64,000 nucleotides of DNA, taken from JAJEAO01 sp963667635. Its GTDB lineage: Bacteria; Acidobacteriota; Vicinamibacteria; Marinacidobacterales; Marinacidobacteraceae. This document shows, one piece after another, positions 32,073 through 41,124 of this stretch (position 1 is its first letter; the number at the start of each line of letters is the position of its first letter). The stretch covers positions 3,472,001-3,536,000 of the forward strand of contig OZ246946.1 in NCBI GenBank assembly GCA_965232015.1. Direction: 5' to 3'. Under the pieces are notes generated by a model. The model ran no database searches. It had not been told where the DNA came from and saw only the letters and a list, made by a program, of their open reading frames with translations. The translations under genes were made by a program, and so were the position numbers.

Positions 32073-32620
32073 CGGGTGTCTCGCACTTCGGCCGCCTCGC
32101 CGAGTCCGAGATAGATCCGCACCCGCAGCAGTTCGCCTCCACTCACGCGGAAAAACGCCGCCCCGGGCACGGTCCAGCGAACTTCGTCCTCCTGGCGGGT
32201 TCCCGACAGGGTGAACTGCGCTGCCACCAGCGACCCGCCCCACGGACCGGGCGCCTCCGGCCAAACCGTCTCCGAGACCTCCCGGGCCGTGGCCACGTCC
32301 GCCCGAACCGTCGCGTTCCGCCACTCGGTGGCCAATCGCTCCACCAGGAGCCTCACCTTCTCCCGCCCCCAGAACGTCGCCGTTCCCTGCTGGTTGGTCC
32401 CCGCGGGTCCCTGGATGTGGAGGGCGTCCTCCCGATAGAGCGCGAGAAAGGCGTCCCGGGCCTCGGCGCTGTCGTCGAGTTCGTCGGCGAGCCGGAACCA
32501 CCGCTCCACGACCTCCCGCGGCCCGGACAGCTCGCTGGATGGCGCCTCCTGCGCGACTGCGCTCGCGGGCAGGGCGAGCAGCGTCCCGATGACGACGATA
32601 CGCGGGATCTTCCAGCTCAT
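32069..32620 (-). CDS. Secreted NTF2/SnoaL-like protein
   Basis: 183 aa with a signal peptide (KIPRIVVIGTLLALPASAVAQ). The mature chain REVVERWFRLADELDDSAEARDAFLALYREDALHIQGP, written here in part only, and the C-terminal strands PGAAFFRVSGGELLRVRIYL are SnoaL-like. It is upstream of and overlaps the YtcJ-like gene, so both may act on the same compound. The ATG at 32620 follows GGAGG directly, an unusually short spacing, so the start is less sure. Confidence 0.75.
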   Translation of the reverse strand: MSWKIPRIVVIGTLLALPASAVAQEAPSSELSGPREVVERWFRLADELDDSAEARDAFLALYREDALHIQGPAGTNQQGTATFWGREKVRLLVERLATEWRNATVRADVATAREVSETVWPEAPGPWGGSLVAAQFTLSGTRQEDEVRWTVPGAAFFRVSGGELLRVRIYLGLGEAAEVRDTR

Positions 32621-32685
32621 CCTCCGGAGGATACCGATGGTCCGGCCTCCGGGAGAGGTCTCCGCCCCGAAGTCCAGTCGCTTGC

Positions 32686-33249
32686 TCAGAGCCGCCGGCC
32701 GGCGATCCCGAGCTCGTCGGCGTGGGGTCGCAGCGCCGAGATGATGAACGTGATGTGGTCGCCCAGATTCACGCCGAGCAGCTCGGCCCCGACGCGGCAC
32801 TCGTGGCGCTCGACCTTCGCCGCAAACGACTTCGACTTCAGCTTCTTCTTGACGCTCTTCGGCTTCAGGGTCGAGACGCCTTGCGGCCGCACGAGGCAGC
32901 ACGCCACGATGAAGCCGGTGAGCTCGTCGCAGGCGAGGAGCGCCCGGTCCATGGGCGAGTTCAAGGGGACGCCCCACTTCGTGTAATGCCCGGAGATCGC
33001 GTAGGCGAGATCCTCCTCGCCGCGTTCCCGGAGCCACGCGACGATCCGGTTCGGGTGGTTTTCCGGCCACTTCTCGTAGTCGGCGTCGTGGAGCATCCCG
33101 GCGATGGCCCACTGCTCGGGGTCGGCGTCCGGCCCTCCGTAGCGAGAGGCGGCGGCGCGCATGACGATCTCGACCGCGCGGGCGTGCTTCCGCAGCGAGT
33201 CGGTCTCGCACCACGTGGTCAGGTGCGCCCAGGCCTCGTCGCGGGTCAC
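32686..33249 (-). CDS. HD-domain protein (predicted phosphohydrolase)
   Basis: 187 aa. HD motif in IAGMLHDADYEKWPENHP and an upstream RKHARAVEIVMRAAA helix match the HDIG-type predicted metal-dependent phosphohydrolases. A lysine-rich stretch (KPKSVKKKLKSKSF) near residue 130 is a common feature of the subgroup. The start overlaps the stop of a 53-aa gene (ATGA). Substrate unknown. Confidence 0.85.
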   Translation of the reverse strand: MTRDEAWAHLTTWCETDSLRKHARAVEIVMRAAASRYGGPDADPEQWAIAGMLHDADYEKWPENHPNRIVAWLRERGEEDLAYAISGHYTKWGVPLNSPMDRALLACDELTGFIVACCLVRPQGVSTLKPKSVKKKLKSKSFAAKVERHECRVGAELLGVNLGDHITFIISALRPHADELGIAGRRL

Positions 33250-33407
33250 GCCTTCTTCCTCCGCGAGCGCTTCCTCGACGCCTTCTCGGCGAGGGTCCGA
33301 TCCAGTTGGTCCAGGACGGCGAGCCCGTCCTTGATCGAGCCTCGCGCCGCGAGCGCCCGAAAACGGGCCTCGGCATCCTTCGAGGGTCGCTTGTCCGGTT
33401 GGGACAT
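33246..33407 (-). CDS. Small basic protein of unknown function
   Basis: 53 aa, MSQPDKRPSKDAEARFRALA to a lysine/arginine-rich tail (EKASRKRSRRKKA). It is coupled to the HD gene by an ATGA overlap and starts 1 nt after the doxX stop. The basic tail suggests nucleic acid or ribosome contact, but nothing identifies it. Confidence 0.55.
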   Translation of the reverse strand: MSQPDKRPSKDAEARFRALAARGSIKDGLAVLDQLDRTLAEKASRKRSRRKKA

Positions 33408-33408
33408 G

Positions 33409-33807
33409 TCAGGTCCTCCCCCCAGGTGGGCAACAAGAGTCCACACTCCACTTCCCGGCTCCACCGGTGGCGACCAATGCGAAGACGAGGCAGTAGAGCA
33501 GCGCCAGCTCGCCGTCGTTCTGGATCGGCAGCAGTCCCTCCGGCTGGTGCCGGTAGAAATAGGCGATCAGCATCTGCCCCGAGGCGAGCGCGGCCGCGAT
33601 GCGGGTCTGGTAGCCGACGAGGATCAGCGCCCCGGTGATGAACTCGATGATCCCGGCGGTGTTGTAGAGCCACGCCGGCGAGAACGGGGTCCCGTCGCCG
33701 AGGAGGAACCCGACGGCGATGACCCCGTGGCAGAAGAACGAGAAGCCCGCCACGATGCGGAGCACGGCGTAGGCGGTCTCCCGATGCGGCTCGAGCAGCG
33801 ATTTCAT
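33409..33807 (-). CDS. DoxX-family membrane protein
   Basis: 132 aa with four hydrophobic helices (LRIVAGFSFFCHGVIAVGFL, GIIEFITGALILVGY, ALASGQMLIAYFY, ALLYCLVFALVATGG), the DoxX/SURF4 layout. It sits in the cytoplasmic membrane; roles range from redox partners to lipid-linked functions. The ATG at 33807 overlaps the stop of the PQQ-type dehydrogenase (ATGA), so it may serve electron transfer from that enzyme. Confidence 0.88.
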   Translation of the reverse strand: MKSLLEPHRETAYAVLRIVAGFSFFCHGVIAVGFLLGDGTPFSPAWLYNTAGIIEFITGALILVGYQTRIAAALASGQMLIAYFYRHQPEGLLPIQNDGELALLYCLVFALVATGGAGKWSVDSCCPPGGRT

Positions 33808-35804
33808 GGAGCCTCCGGGAGGGCGAGGGCGACGAATTCGCCCGGGTGATCTGGCGCTCCGACGGCGACCACGATGAACTGCCGCCCGTCCACGGAGTAG
33901 CTCATCGGCGTCCCGGACTGGTTCGCGGGCAGCTCGAACTCCCACAGGATCTCGCCGGTCGCCTTGTCGTGGGCCCGGAACATGGGGCCGCCTGATCCGT
34001 ACGCCGCGAACATCCCGCTCCCCTCCCCGGCGAAGAGCAGTGTCTTCGTGACCAGCAGCCCGCCCCGGTCGCGCTGTCCGGTGCGGCCCAGTTCGACTCC
34101 TTCGAGCGCCGGGTGGTCGCGGACCCACTCCGGCGTGTCCGAGTTCGGGATCTGCCAGAGGATCTCTCCCTGGTTCAGATCGAGCGCGGTGATCAGTCCC
34201 CACGGCGGCTTGAGGAGCGGCAGCCCCTGCGGACCTCCTCCCTGCGGGAGGCGCAGCTCTCGGGAGCGACCCTGGATGTAGCGCATGGTGGAGCGCTCCG
34301 GGTCGTTCTCCAGCCCGAGGATGTTCATGTCGAGCCCTGAGGACACATAGACGATCCCGGTCTCGGGGTCGGCGGCCACGCTGGGCCAGTTCGCGCCGCC
34401 GAGCGCCCCCGGCACGGTGAGCGTCCCCCGATTGCCTCGCTCCACCATCAGCGTCGGGGGCGTGAACAGCGGCCCGAGCGTGTAGAAGCCCGCGATGACT
34501 CGGGCCTCGGCGGCGAGCTCGGGGGTCAGGTCGAGCAGGTCGTCCTCGCTCACGCCCTGCCGCTGGAACGGTGGTGGCTTCGTCGGGTACGGCTGCGTCG
34601 GCGCGGTGATCTCCCCCGGAACGTCGCTCGCCGCCACCGGGCGCTCTTCGATGGGCCAGACCGGCTCTCCGGTGCGGCGGTCGAAGACGAAGGTGAACGC
34701 CTGCTTGGTGACCTGGGCGAGCGCCGGGATCTCGCGGCCATCCACGGTGAGGTCGAGCAGGACCGGCGCGGTCGGGAGGTCGTAGTCCCAGATCGGGTGG
34801 TGGACGGTCTGGTAGTGCCAGACCCGCTCGCCGGTGTTCACGTCGAGGGCGACGATGCTCTGCGAGAACAGGTTGTCCCCGGGGCGGTGCCCGCCGTAGT
34901 AGTCCCCCGTCGGCGCCTCGGTGGGGAGATAGACGAGCCCCAGCTCCGGATCGGCGCTCATCCACGCCCAGACCCCGGTGTTGCCGGTGAGCTTCCAGCT
35001 CTCGTCGCCCCAGGTGTCGTTCCCGAACTCGCCCTCGCGCGGGATCGTGTGGAAGGTCCACAGCAGCTCCCCGGTGCGCGCGTCGTAGCCGCGTACGGGT
35101 GACGGGGCGTTCTCCGGAGACGGCGGCGCGCTCCCGCTCACCAGCGCGGCCCCCACGACGATCACATCGCCAACCACCGTGGGCGGCGCACCCGATCCGA
35201 TGCGGGCGGTCTCGAGGTCCACCTCGCGCCCCAGGTTCCGCCGCAGATCCACCATCCCGTCGAGTCCGAAGGAAGGGATGAGACGTCCGGTTCTCGAGTC
35301 GAGCGCGATCAGCCGGTAGGCCGGAGTCACGAGGAAGAGCCGCGCCGTCTCTCCATCGCTCCAGAACGCGAGCCCCCGACCCGAAGTCGCCCGCGGGGCC
35401 GACTCGCCGCGCGCGCCCTCATCGAGCCGGTAGGTCCAGAGCGTCTCTCCAGTCGCGGCGTCGATCGCGATGGCCGCCCGCCTCGCGCCGGCCGTGGCGT
35501 AGAGCACGCCGTCCAGCACGATCGGCGTCGTCCGCAGGTTGAAGTCGGGCCGCGGGCCGTAGTTGCGGGAGGTCCAGCGCCACACGATCCGGAGCTGATC
35601 CACGTTCTCCCGGTGGACTTGATCCAGCGGCGAATAGCGCGTCGAAGCGAGATCGGCGGCGTAGTGAGGCCACTCCGCGGCCTCCCGCTCCTGGGCTCGG
35701 GAGGAACTGGCAAGGACCGCCAGGCAGGCCGGGCCGAGAACCACGAGCGCGGCCCGACGGAGGATGCCGGTGAGCCCTCTCCCCGGCTGCGCTCGCTTCC
35801 GCAC
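33804..35804 (-). CDS. PQQ-dependent (quinoprotein) dehydrogenase
   Basis: 666 aa from the GTG at 35804. A signal segment (RRAALVVLGPACLAVLASSSRAQ) exports it. The eight-bladed propeller is seen from WPHYAADLASTRYSPLDQVH onward, with repeated AIDAATGETLWTYRL, ALDVNTGERVWHY and AHDKATGEILWEF tryptophan-docking blades. Family enzymes oxidise alcohols or sugars with PQQ in the periplasm and pass electrons to quinone or cytochrome. Substrate unknown. The start is uncertain: the frame is open to 36008. It is first gene of an operon with doxX. Confidence 0.86.
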   Translation of the reverse strand: MRKRAQPGRGLTGILRRAALVVLGPACLAVLASSSRAQEREAAEWPHYAADLASTRYSPLDQVHRENVDQLRIVWRWTSRNYGPRPDFNLRTTPIVLDGVLYATAGARRAAIAIDAATGETLWTYRLDEGARGESAPRATSGRGLAFWSDGETARLFLVTPAYRLIALDSRTGRLIPSFGLDGMVDLRRNLGREVDLETARIGSGAPPTVVGDVIVVGAALVSGSAPPSPENAPSPVRGYDARTGELLWTFHTIPREGEFGNDTWGDESWKLTGNTGVWAWMSADPELGLVYLPTEAPTGDYYGGHRPGDNLFSQSIVALDVNTGERVWHYQTVHHPIWDYDLPTAPVLLDLTVDGREIPALAQVTKQAFTFVFDRRTGEPVWPIEERPVAASDVPGEITAPTQPYPTKPPPFQRQGVSEDDLLDLTPELAAEARVIAGFYTLGPLFTPPTLMVERGNRGTLTVPGALGGANWPSVAADPETGIVYVSSGLDMNILGLENDPERSTMRYIQGRSRELRLPQGGGPQGLPLLKPPWGLITALDLNQGEILWQIPNSDTPEWVRDHPALEGVELGRTGQRDRGGLLVTKTLLFAGEGSGMFAAYGSGGPMFRAHDKATGEILWEFELPANQSGTPMSYSVDGRQFIVVAVGAPDHPGEFVALALPEAP

Positions 35805-36096
35805 CCACCCATGCCGACGGCGAGGAACGCGCCGGCGCCGGCGGAGTTTGGCCCCAACGCAGCCCGGTGCCGGGATCGCGCAGCTGGAGTGGTTCGAGGT
35901 GGTCATTGCCCGTAGGGAGGGGTGCCGCGGAGCTGTCGTCCGTGGGGCCACGGTAGAGGCTACCGGTTCGAGGCTGTCCCGGAGACAACCGCTCACGATT
36001 CGCCGCACTCAGTCGCCGGCGAATCGCCAGCCGCCACATCGGCCGGTCGGGGCGCCCCGGATCCGAGGGCGCGCTCCGCCAGGTAGGCTCTTCCCG

Positions 36097-36261
36097 ATGT
36101 CCGCAGAGTTCTACGCCATCGTCGCCGTTGGGGTGAGCCTCGCGGCGCTGATCTTTCGCCTCGAAGCCGCCGTTCGGGACCTGGGCGAGCGTGTAGCCCG
36201 ACTCGAAGGCGCCATGCCCTTCCTCGCGAGGCGGCGGCAGCCGGGCGAGCTCGCCGGGTAG
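36097..36261 (+). CDS. Small membrane-anchored coiled-coil protein
   Basis: 54 aa: a hydrophobic helix (FYAIVAVGVSLAALIF) then a short coiled coil (LEAAVRDLGERVARLEGAM). Similar small proteins recur near toxin and restriction genes in many genomes, but no function is known. It lies between the PQQ dehydrogenase and the DUF262 gene. The flanking gaps, 35805-36096 and 36262-36401, show nothing else. Confidence 0.5.
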   Translation: MSAEFYAIVAVGVSLAALIFRLEAAVRDLGERVARLEGAMPFLARRRQPGELAG

Positions 36262-36401
36262 CGAGGTTCCAAGAGTTTACGTCGTCCCTCCGGCGCTGGG
36301 AAGCACACGAGTCGCCTGCCGCGCCCCGGCGGTGGCGATGAGCGCCGCGTCCGTCAAGACTGGACCCGCCTCCGGCGTGAGTCCGCGTGTGGGCGCCCCG
36401 C

Positions 36402-38255
36402 TCAGAGGGCGTCCGCGTGGGGCCAGATCTCGCAGATGTGCTTTGCCATGCGTAGGCCGCGCGCCTGGATGGCTGCCTCGTTCCATTCGTCGTCGGTCGC
36501 GTGGCTGAGCAGATCCTTGTTCAGGAAGAGGTTGTCGTGCCTCCTCAGATCCTCTCGCTTGGTCGTCCACGGGCCGTTGCTCATGAGATTGTTCAGCTTC
36601 GCCCCTGTCAGCGTCAGATTCCCCAGCGTCACCAGGGCTCGATCGCGCTCCTCCTCGGTGGTGGCTCCTGTCTCCGCTAGCGGCCAGTGTTCCCTCCAGG
36701 CTAGGGGCATCACATGCTCAATCCACAGACGACCGAGAGCCTTGGGATAACTCGCCAATCCGTCGCTCTCGATGAGGTGATCCTCGAGCGTCGAGAGCAT
36801 CATCAGGACTCGCTTTTGTGCATGTCCAGGATAGACGCGTCTCGACACAACGGCATGTCGAACCTCCGAATCACTGGGCCATGTCTTCGGCTCCCGCAAT
36901 CCCTCGATCAGACTCGCGACGACCCCGTCGGGCCCTTGTGACTCGAGAGACGACAATCGCTGAATCAGACTGAGAAAGAATTTGTCGTATCCCATAAAGT
37001 TCCACCCCATCAGAAACCTCCGGATCACCCAGCTCTCGAGCGCAATAATACAACGGTCTCGCGCCGTCCCCACCTCCAGAAGATCGTAGATCTTCATCAA
37101 GAGTGGAACTACGACTCCGAGACCGAAGACGCCTCGCCGATGAAAGAATCTTCCCCCCACACTCTGGGGCTTACCGGGGTCCTCTATCTCCCGAAACAGA
37201 GATGCAGAACGTGCGAACGACGTCGCGATGTCCGCAATCGTGCCGCCAGATTGCTTCCTTTCTCTGACAACCCGGCGAAACCAATAGTAGACTCGGTGCG
37301 GTGGGATCATCCGACGGTCTTCCACGACAAGCCAGAATCGCAATAGAACTCCAGATCGATCGACCCAATCTCCATGTGCGTAGACCTTCTTCGTCCACCA
37401 CGAGTCTCTGTCAAGTGGTCTGAGGTACTTGTTGTAGAAGATCGTTTCCCCCGATTTATCGTAAGTCTCCGAGGCCTCTGCGAGAAACAGGTTTCGTGCC
37501 TTTTCCCATTCACTGAGCGGCTCCGCCCGTGCATTGAGTGTCTCGAATATAAGGTGTTCACTCTCTCGCTCGCCTAGCGTGATCGACACGATACGAAGGA
37601 GATTGCACGCGGCATGAATGAAATCTCGAATGTCCGCTGGAGATTCATCCTGACCGAGGATGGAGGCAGATTGGATTCGGAAGTAATCGTGACACTTGAC
37701 CATCGGGTGAGACGCGTCAGGTGGCCTCCGAGCCGCCATGACGGCGTCGAACGCACGGATATCGGTATCGTCGAATGGTACGATCTTGGATTCGAACTGT
37801 CCCGACTGTCCAGGAGGAAGGGGGTTCCGTGTCAGCTGTTGGATCTGGAACAGGGGGTCGGAGTGGGGAGTATCGCGAGTAGCATCCGCCGTCAGCGCGT
37901 CACGAATCCCGGCGAGGGCGAGTTGGAGTGTCGTTAGGCGTTGCTGGCCATCGACGACGAGATACGCCGGTGGCTGGCCTGGTTGAACTCGTAACTGCTT
38001 GAGCACGATGGCGCCGAGAAAGTGCGGAAACTCAATCCCGGTCTGACGATACCGACGAGCAGTGTCGCGGATGTCGTCCCACAGGGGCTCCCACTGATAC
38101 TCCTGCGTCCAGACGTAGCCTCGCTGAAACAAGGGGACGACATATCGGATCGACGCCGCGAAGAGTCTTAGGGGAGTCTGCTTGCTCGTGTCCACTGTTG
38201 GCCTAAGCTCCAGTTCACCGACGCGCGCCGGCGGGATGCCAGTGAGGTCCGGCAA
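36402..38255 (-). CDS. DUF262-DUF1524 protein, GmrSD-like type IV restriction enzyme
   Basis: 617 aa. The N-terminal DUF262 (GmrS/ParB-like NTPase) has VVPLFQRGYVWT and the signature VVDGQQRLTTLQLAL; the C-terminal DUF1524 has the His-Me-like nuclease site LWIEHVMPLAWREHW followed by LVTLGNLTLTGAKLNN. Fused GmrSD-type proteins cut phage DNA carrying modified bases. The start is a TTG at 38255 directly after the sugar dehydrogenase stop; a GTG at 38195 is also plausible. The gene looks less GC-rich than its neighbours, a hint of transfer. Confidence 0.86.
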   Translation of the reverse strand: MPDLTGIPPARVGELELRPTVDTSKQTPLRLFAASIRYVVPLFQRGYVWTQEYQWEPLWDDIRDTARRYRQTGIEFPHFLGAIVLKQLRVQPGQPPAYLVVDGQQRLTTLQLALAGIRDALTADATRDTPHSDPLFQIQQLTRNPLPPGQSGQFESKIVPFDDTDIRAFDAVMAARRPPDASHPMVKCHDYFRIQSASILGQDESPADIRDFIHAACNLLRIVSITLGERESEHLIFETLNARAEPLSEWEKARNLFLAEASETYDKSGETIFYNKYLRPLDRDSWWTKKVYAHGDWVDRSGVLLRFWLVVEDRRMIPPHRVYYWFRRVVRERKQSGGTIADIATSFARSASLFREIEDPGKPQSVGGRFFHRRGVFGLGVVVPLLMKIYDLLEVGTARDRCIIALESWVIRRFLMGWNFMGYDKFFLSLIQRLSSLESQGPDGVVASLIEGLREPKTWPSDSEVRHAVVSRRVYPGHAQKRVLMMLSTLEDHLIESDGLASYPKALGRLWIEHVMPLAWREHWPLAETGATTEEERDRALVTLGNLTLTGAKLNNLMSNGPWTTKREDLRRHDNLFLNKDLLSHATDDEWNEAAIQARGLRMAKHICEIWPHADAL

Positions 38256-39379
38256 TCATTTGTCGGAGTACCAAATCCGGTAGAGCGCGTTGGCGCGGTC
38301 GTCGGAGACGAGGACGTCTCGGTGGGCAGTTCGAGGAGATCCACCGGGCGGCCCCAAGCGCGCTCCTCGGGCTCCCCGATCCAGCCGGTCACGAAGTCCT
38401 CGTAGCTGGTGCCCACCCCGTCCTTCGTCCGCACGAGGGTGATCCGGTAGCCGATCCGCTCGGTGCGGTTCCACGAGCCGTGCTCGGCGAGGAACGCCTG
38501 GCCGCGGTACTCCTCGGGGAAGGCGTCGCCCCGGTAGAACATCATGCCGATCGCGGCGACGTGGGGACCGAGGTCCTGGGTGGGGTTCTCGAACTCGTCG
38601 CACGGGCGGGCGCGGCCGTACCACGGGTCGGGGACGGCGGTGGCGTGGCAGTAGGGGTAGCCGAAGTGTTGGCCGTTCTCGGTGAGGATGTTCAGCTCGC
38701 CCGCCGGGTTGTCGTCGCCGAGCCAGTCGGCGTTGTTGTCGGTGAACCACATCTCGCCGGTCTCCGGGTGCCAGGCGAACCCGACCGAGTTCCGCACCCC
38801 GAGAGCGATGGGCTCGATCCCGGAACCGTCGGCCTGCATCCGGGTGATCGAGGCGAACAGCGGATCCTCCGACGCGCAGCGGTTGCAGGGGGCGCCGATG
38901 TTGAAATACAGCATCCCGTCCGGGCCGAAGTCGAGGAACTTCCACCCGTGGTGGCGGGCGTCGGGCAGCGCGTCCGTGACGACGACCGGTTTGCCCGGGT
39001 CGTCGAGGCGGGACTCGATGTCGTCGAACCGGAGGATCCGGTTCACTTCCGCCACGTAAAGCGACCCGTCGCGGAAGGCCACGCCGTTCGGCATGAAGAG
39101 GTCCGATGCGAGCTCGTGGACCTCGTCCGCCTCGTGGTTCCCGTCACGGTCGGCGATCGCGTACACGCTGCCGGAGGCGCTCCGGGTGCCCACGAAGATC
39201 GTCCCGTCGTCGCCGCGGGCGAGTGAGCGGGCGCCGGGGACCCGTCCCCAGACCGCGATCTCGAACCCGGGCGGGAGCTGCAGGGTCTCGAGCGGCAGCG
39301 GTCCGGCGGGGGGCTCCTGTCCCGCCGCCGGCGCCGCTGCGAAGAGTGCGAGAAGGACGGCCGCTGTCGCGTTACGCAT
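38256..39379 (-). pseudogene. PQQ-type sugar dehydrogenase-like protein with a 3' frameshift
   Basis: Signal peptide (AVLLALFAAAPAAGQ) and a propeller of the glucose/sorbosone dehydrogenase type: LFMPNGVAFRDGSLYVAEVN, HHGWKFLDFGPDGMLYFNIG and FAEHGSWNR-like AEHGSWNRTERIGY. The frame is lost near 38320: it should continue as VLVSDDRANALYRIWYSDK, which is present one frame over and ends in TGA at 38256-38258. A single missing base explains this. Only about 20 terminal residues are affected, so the protein may still fold if the shift is real. The proper stop abuts the DUF262 gene. Confidence 0.82.
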
Positions 39380-39401
39380 CGGGGTCTCCTGGGGATTGGG
39401 G

Positions 39402-41021
39402 TCAGTCGGCGCCGTGGGCCCGCGGGATGGCCTCGACGAGGAGCCCGAGCGCGTTCTGGAGCGCCCGGTTCGCGTGTCCGTCGAAGGAGCCCTCGTACAT
39501 GCCGAGCCGGGCGATCACCATCTCGTAGTCGGGAACGATGATCGTGCTCTGGCCGCCGGCGCCGGCGAAGCTGAAGGTGTTGTTCGGGAGCGCCGGGAAG
39601 CGCTTCTCGCCGCCGCGGGGCGGGTTGTTGATCCAGATGAGTCCGCCGTAGATCGGTCGGCCGTCGGCGTCCCAGGAGGGAGCGACCGACGTGGCGAAAT
39701 CCACGAACTCCTCGCTCAGCACCCGCTCGCCGTTCGGGGCCATGCCGCCGTCCAGATAGAGCTGGCCGAGCCGCGCCCAGGTTCGTCCGCTGCCGAACCC
39801 GTAACCGTTCAGCAGGAAGTTGCCGTGGGGGTCCGCCTCGGCGACGAAGCGAGCCGCCCCGATCTTGTCGAAGAGATGCTTCTGCGGGAACTGGTGGTAG
39901 TTCTCGTCGCGCCCTTCGACGCCCAGCCGCACGATGTGGTTGGTCAGGACCGGATCGCAGTTCCGGTAACGGCCCACGGTGTTGGGCGGCCACTGCGCCG
40001 GGCGCTCGGTGGCCCAGATGTGCGAGTCCACGGTCCCGGTGTAGAGATAGAGGTGGTCCGGGTAGCCCATCGTCGCCTCGTCGTACTCCGGGTCGCCCGC
40101 GTTCGCGCAGCGGAGCCCGCTGGACATCTGCAGGATGTCCTGGATCCGGATCGTTCCGCGCGCATCCTCCTGGTCCGCGTGCCAGGCTTCGATCGGAGCG
40201 AGCTGGTCGAGCTCATAGACACCCTGCTGGATGAGGATGCCCATGAAGGTCGCCGACAGGCTCTTGTTCATGGACCAGCTTTCGAGCGGGGTGTCCTTGT
40301 TGATGCCTTCCTCTTCCATGTAGCGCTCGGCGACCAGCCGGCCGCGGTGGAGCACGACGAACGCGAGCGTCCTCGCTTCCTCGGCGAAGGCTGCCTCGAC
40401 CGCCGCCATCAGCTTGTCCTCGTCCACATCTTCGGGGAGCGGCTCGTCCGGGAGCACATCGCCCATCGGCCACGGGTCGTCCTGGTTCACCGTGGAAGTC
40501 ACCGGCACCGTCTCGTAGAACGGGGCCTCCTCGCCCTTCGGCAGCGCGACGCATCCCTGGTCGCCGTGGAGGACGGCGGTCCGGGTCACGCCGGTGTCGG
40601 TCGTGATGTGGACTTTCTGTCCCTCCATGTCGATTTCGCGTCCGGGCAGCCGGTCGCGGTACTGGTAGCGGGCGGTGAAGCCGCCGATCTGGTGCTGGGC
40701 GCGCTCGAAGTCGAGGCCGGTGAGGAACACGGCGGAGCACAGCACCTTGGCGAAGCCGGCCGCCTCGTGCTCGATGAAGCCGTTCGGGTCCATGCCGCCC
40801 GGAGGCGGGACACGGACCGTGTCGAGCTCGTACTGCTTCCCGCGGGCCACGAGGCTGTCGTTCAGCGTCTCGGCGGGACTCGCCGCCTCCTCTTCCTCCA
40901 TCGGGGCCTCGGCGGCGCCGCCGCACCCGGCGAGCAGCGCGGCCGCGAGGCCAAGGAGGGTCAGGAGCCGCAGCGGCTCCGGCAGTCGGCGCGCTCCCGG
41001 CGCGTTCAGGCGTCTGGTCAT
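39402..41021 (-). CDS. Beta-lactamase-family serine hydrolase lipoprotein
   Basis: 539 aa. Lipobox LLAGC in LLTLLGLAAALLAGCGG. The penicillin-binding-protein-like fold has SxxK as SMNK (in ESWSMNKSLSATFMG) and a YxN as YRN (VGRYRNCDP), with GAGGQST near the C-terminus in the KTG position. Class C beta-lactamase-like esterases and peptidases share this; true beta-lactamase activity is not implied. AAGGAG precedes the ATG at 41021. It is separated by 22 bp from the sugar dehydrogenase downstream. Confidence 0.88.
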   Translation of the reverse strand: MTRRLNAPGARRLPEPLRLLTLLGLAAALLAGCGGAAEAPMEEEEAASPAETLNDSLVARGKQYELDTVRVPPPGGMDPNGFIEHEAAGFAKVLCSAVFLTGLDFERAQHQIGGFTARYQYRDRLPGREIDMEGQKVHITTDTGVTRTAVLHGDQGCVALPKGEEAPFYETVPVTSTVNQDDPWPMGDVLPDEPLPEDVDEDKLMAAVEAAFAEEARTLAFVVLHRGRLVAERYMEEEGINKDTPLESWSMNKSLSATFMGILIQQGVYELDQLAPIEAWHADQEDARGTIRIQDILQMSSGLRCANAGDPEYDEATMGYPDHLYLYTGTVDSHIWATERPAQWPPNTVGRYRNCDPVLTNHIVRLGVEGRDENYHQFPQKHLFDKIGAARFVAEADPHGNFLLNGYGFGSGRTWARLGQLYLDGGMAPNGERVLSEEFVDFATSVAPSWDADGRPIYGGLIWINNPPRGGEKRFPALPNNTFSFAGAGGQSTIIVPDYEMVIARLGMYEGSFDGHANRALQNALGLLVEAIPRAHGAD

Positions 41022-41124
41022 GCTTGTCTCCTTCAGGCCCGGACGGGTCGCCGGGAATGGGGGCGACCCGGCCGCCGGCCGACCGGCGATTGTATGGCGG
41101 AGCCGGGGTACGCTGCGCGACCCC

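Noticed and set aside
32611..32620. CCTCCGGAGG before the NTF2-like start as an operator
   Set aside because: The palindrome is simply formed by the ribosome binding site and its complement and is too short and GC-rich to be informative.
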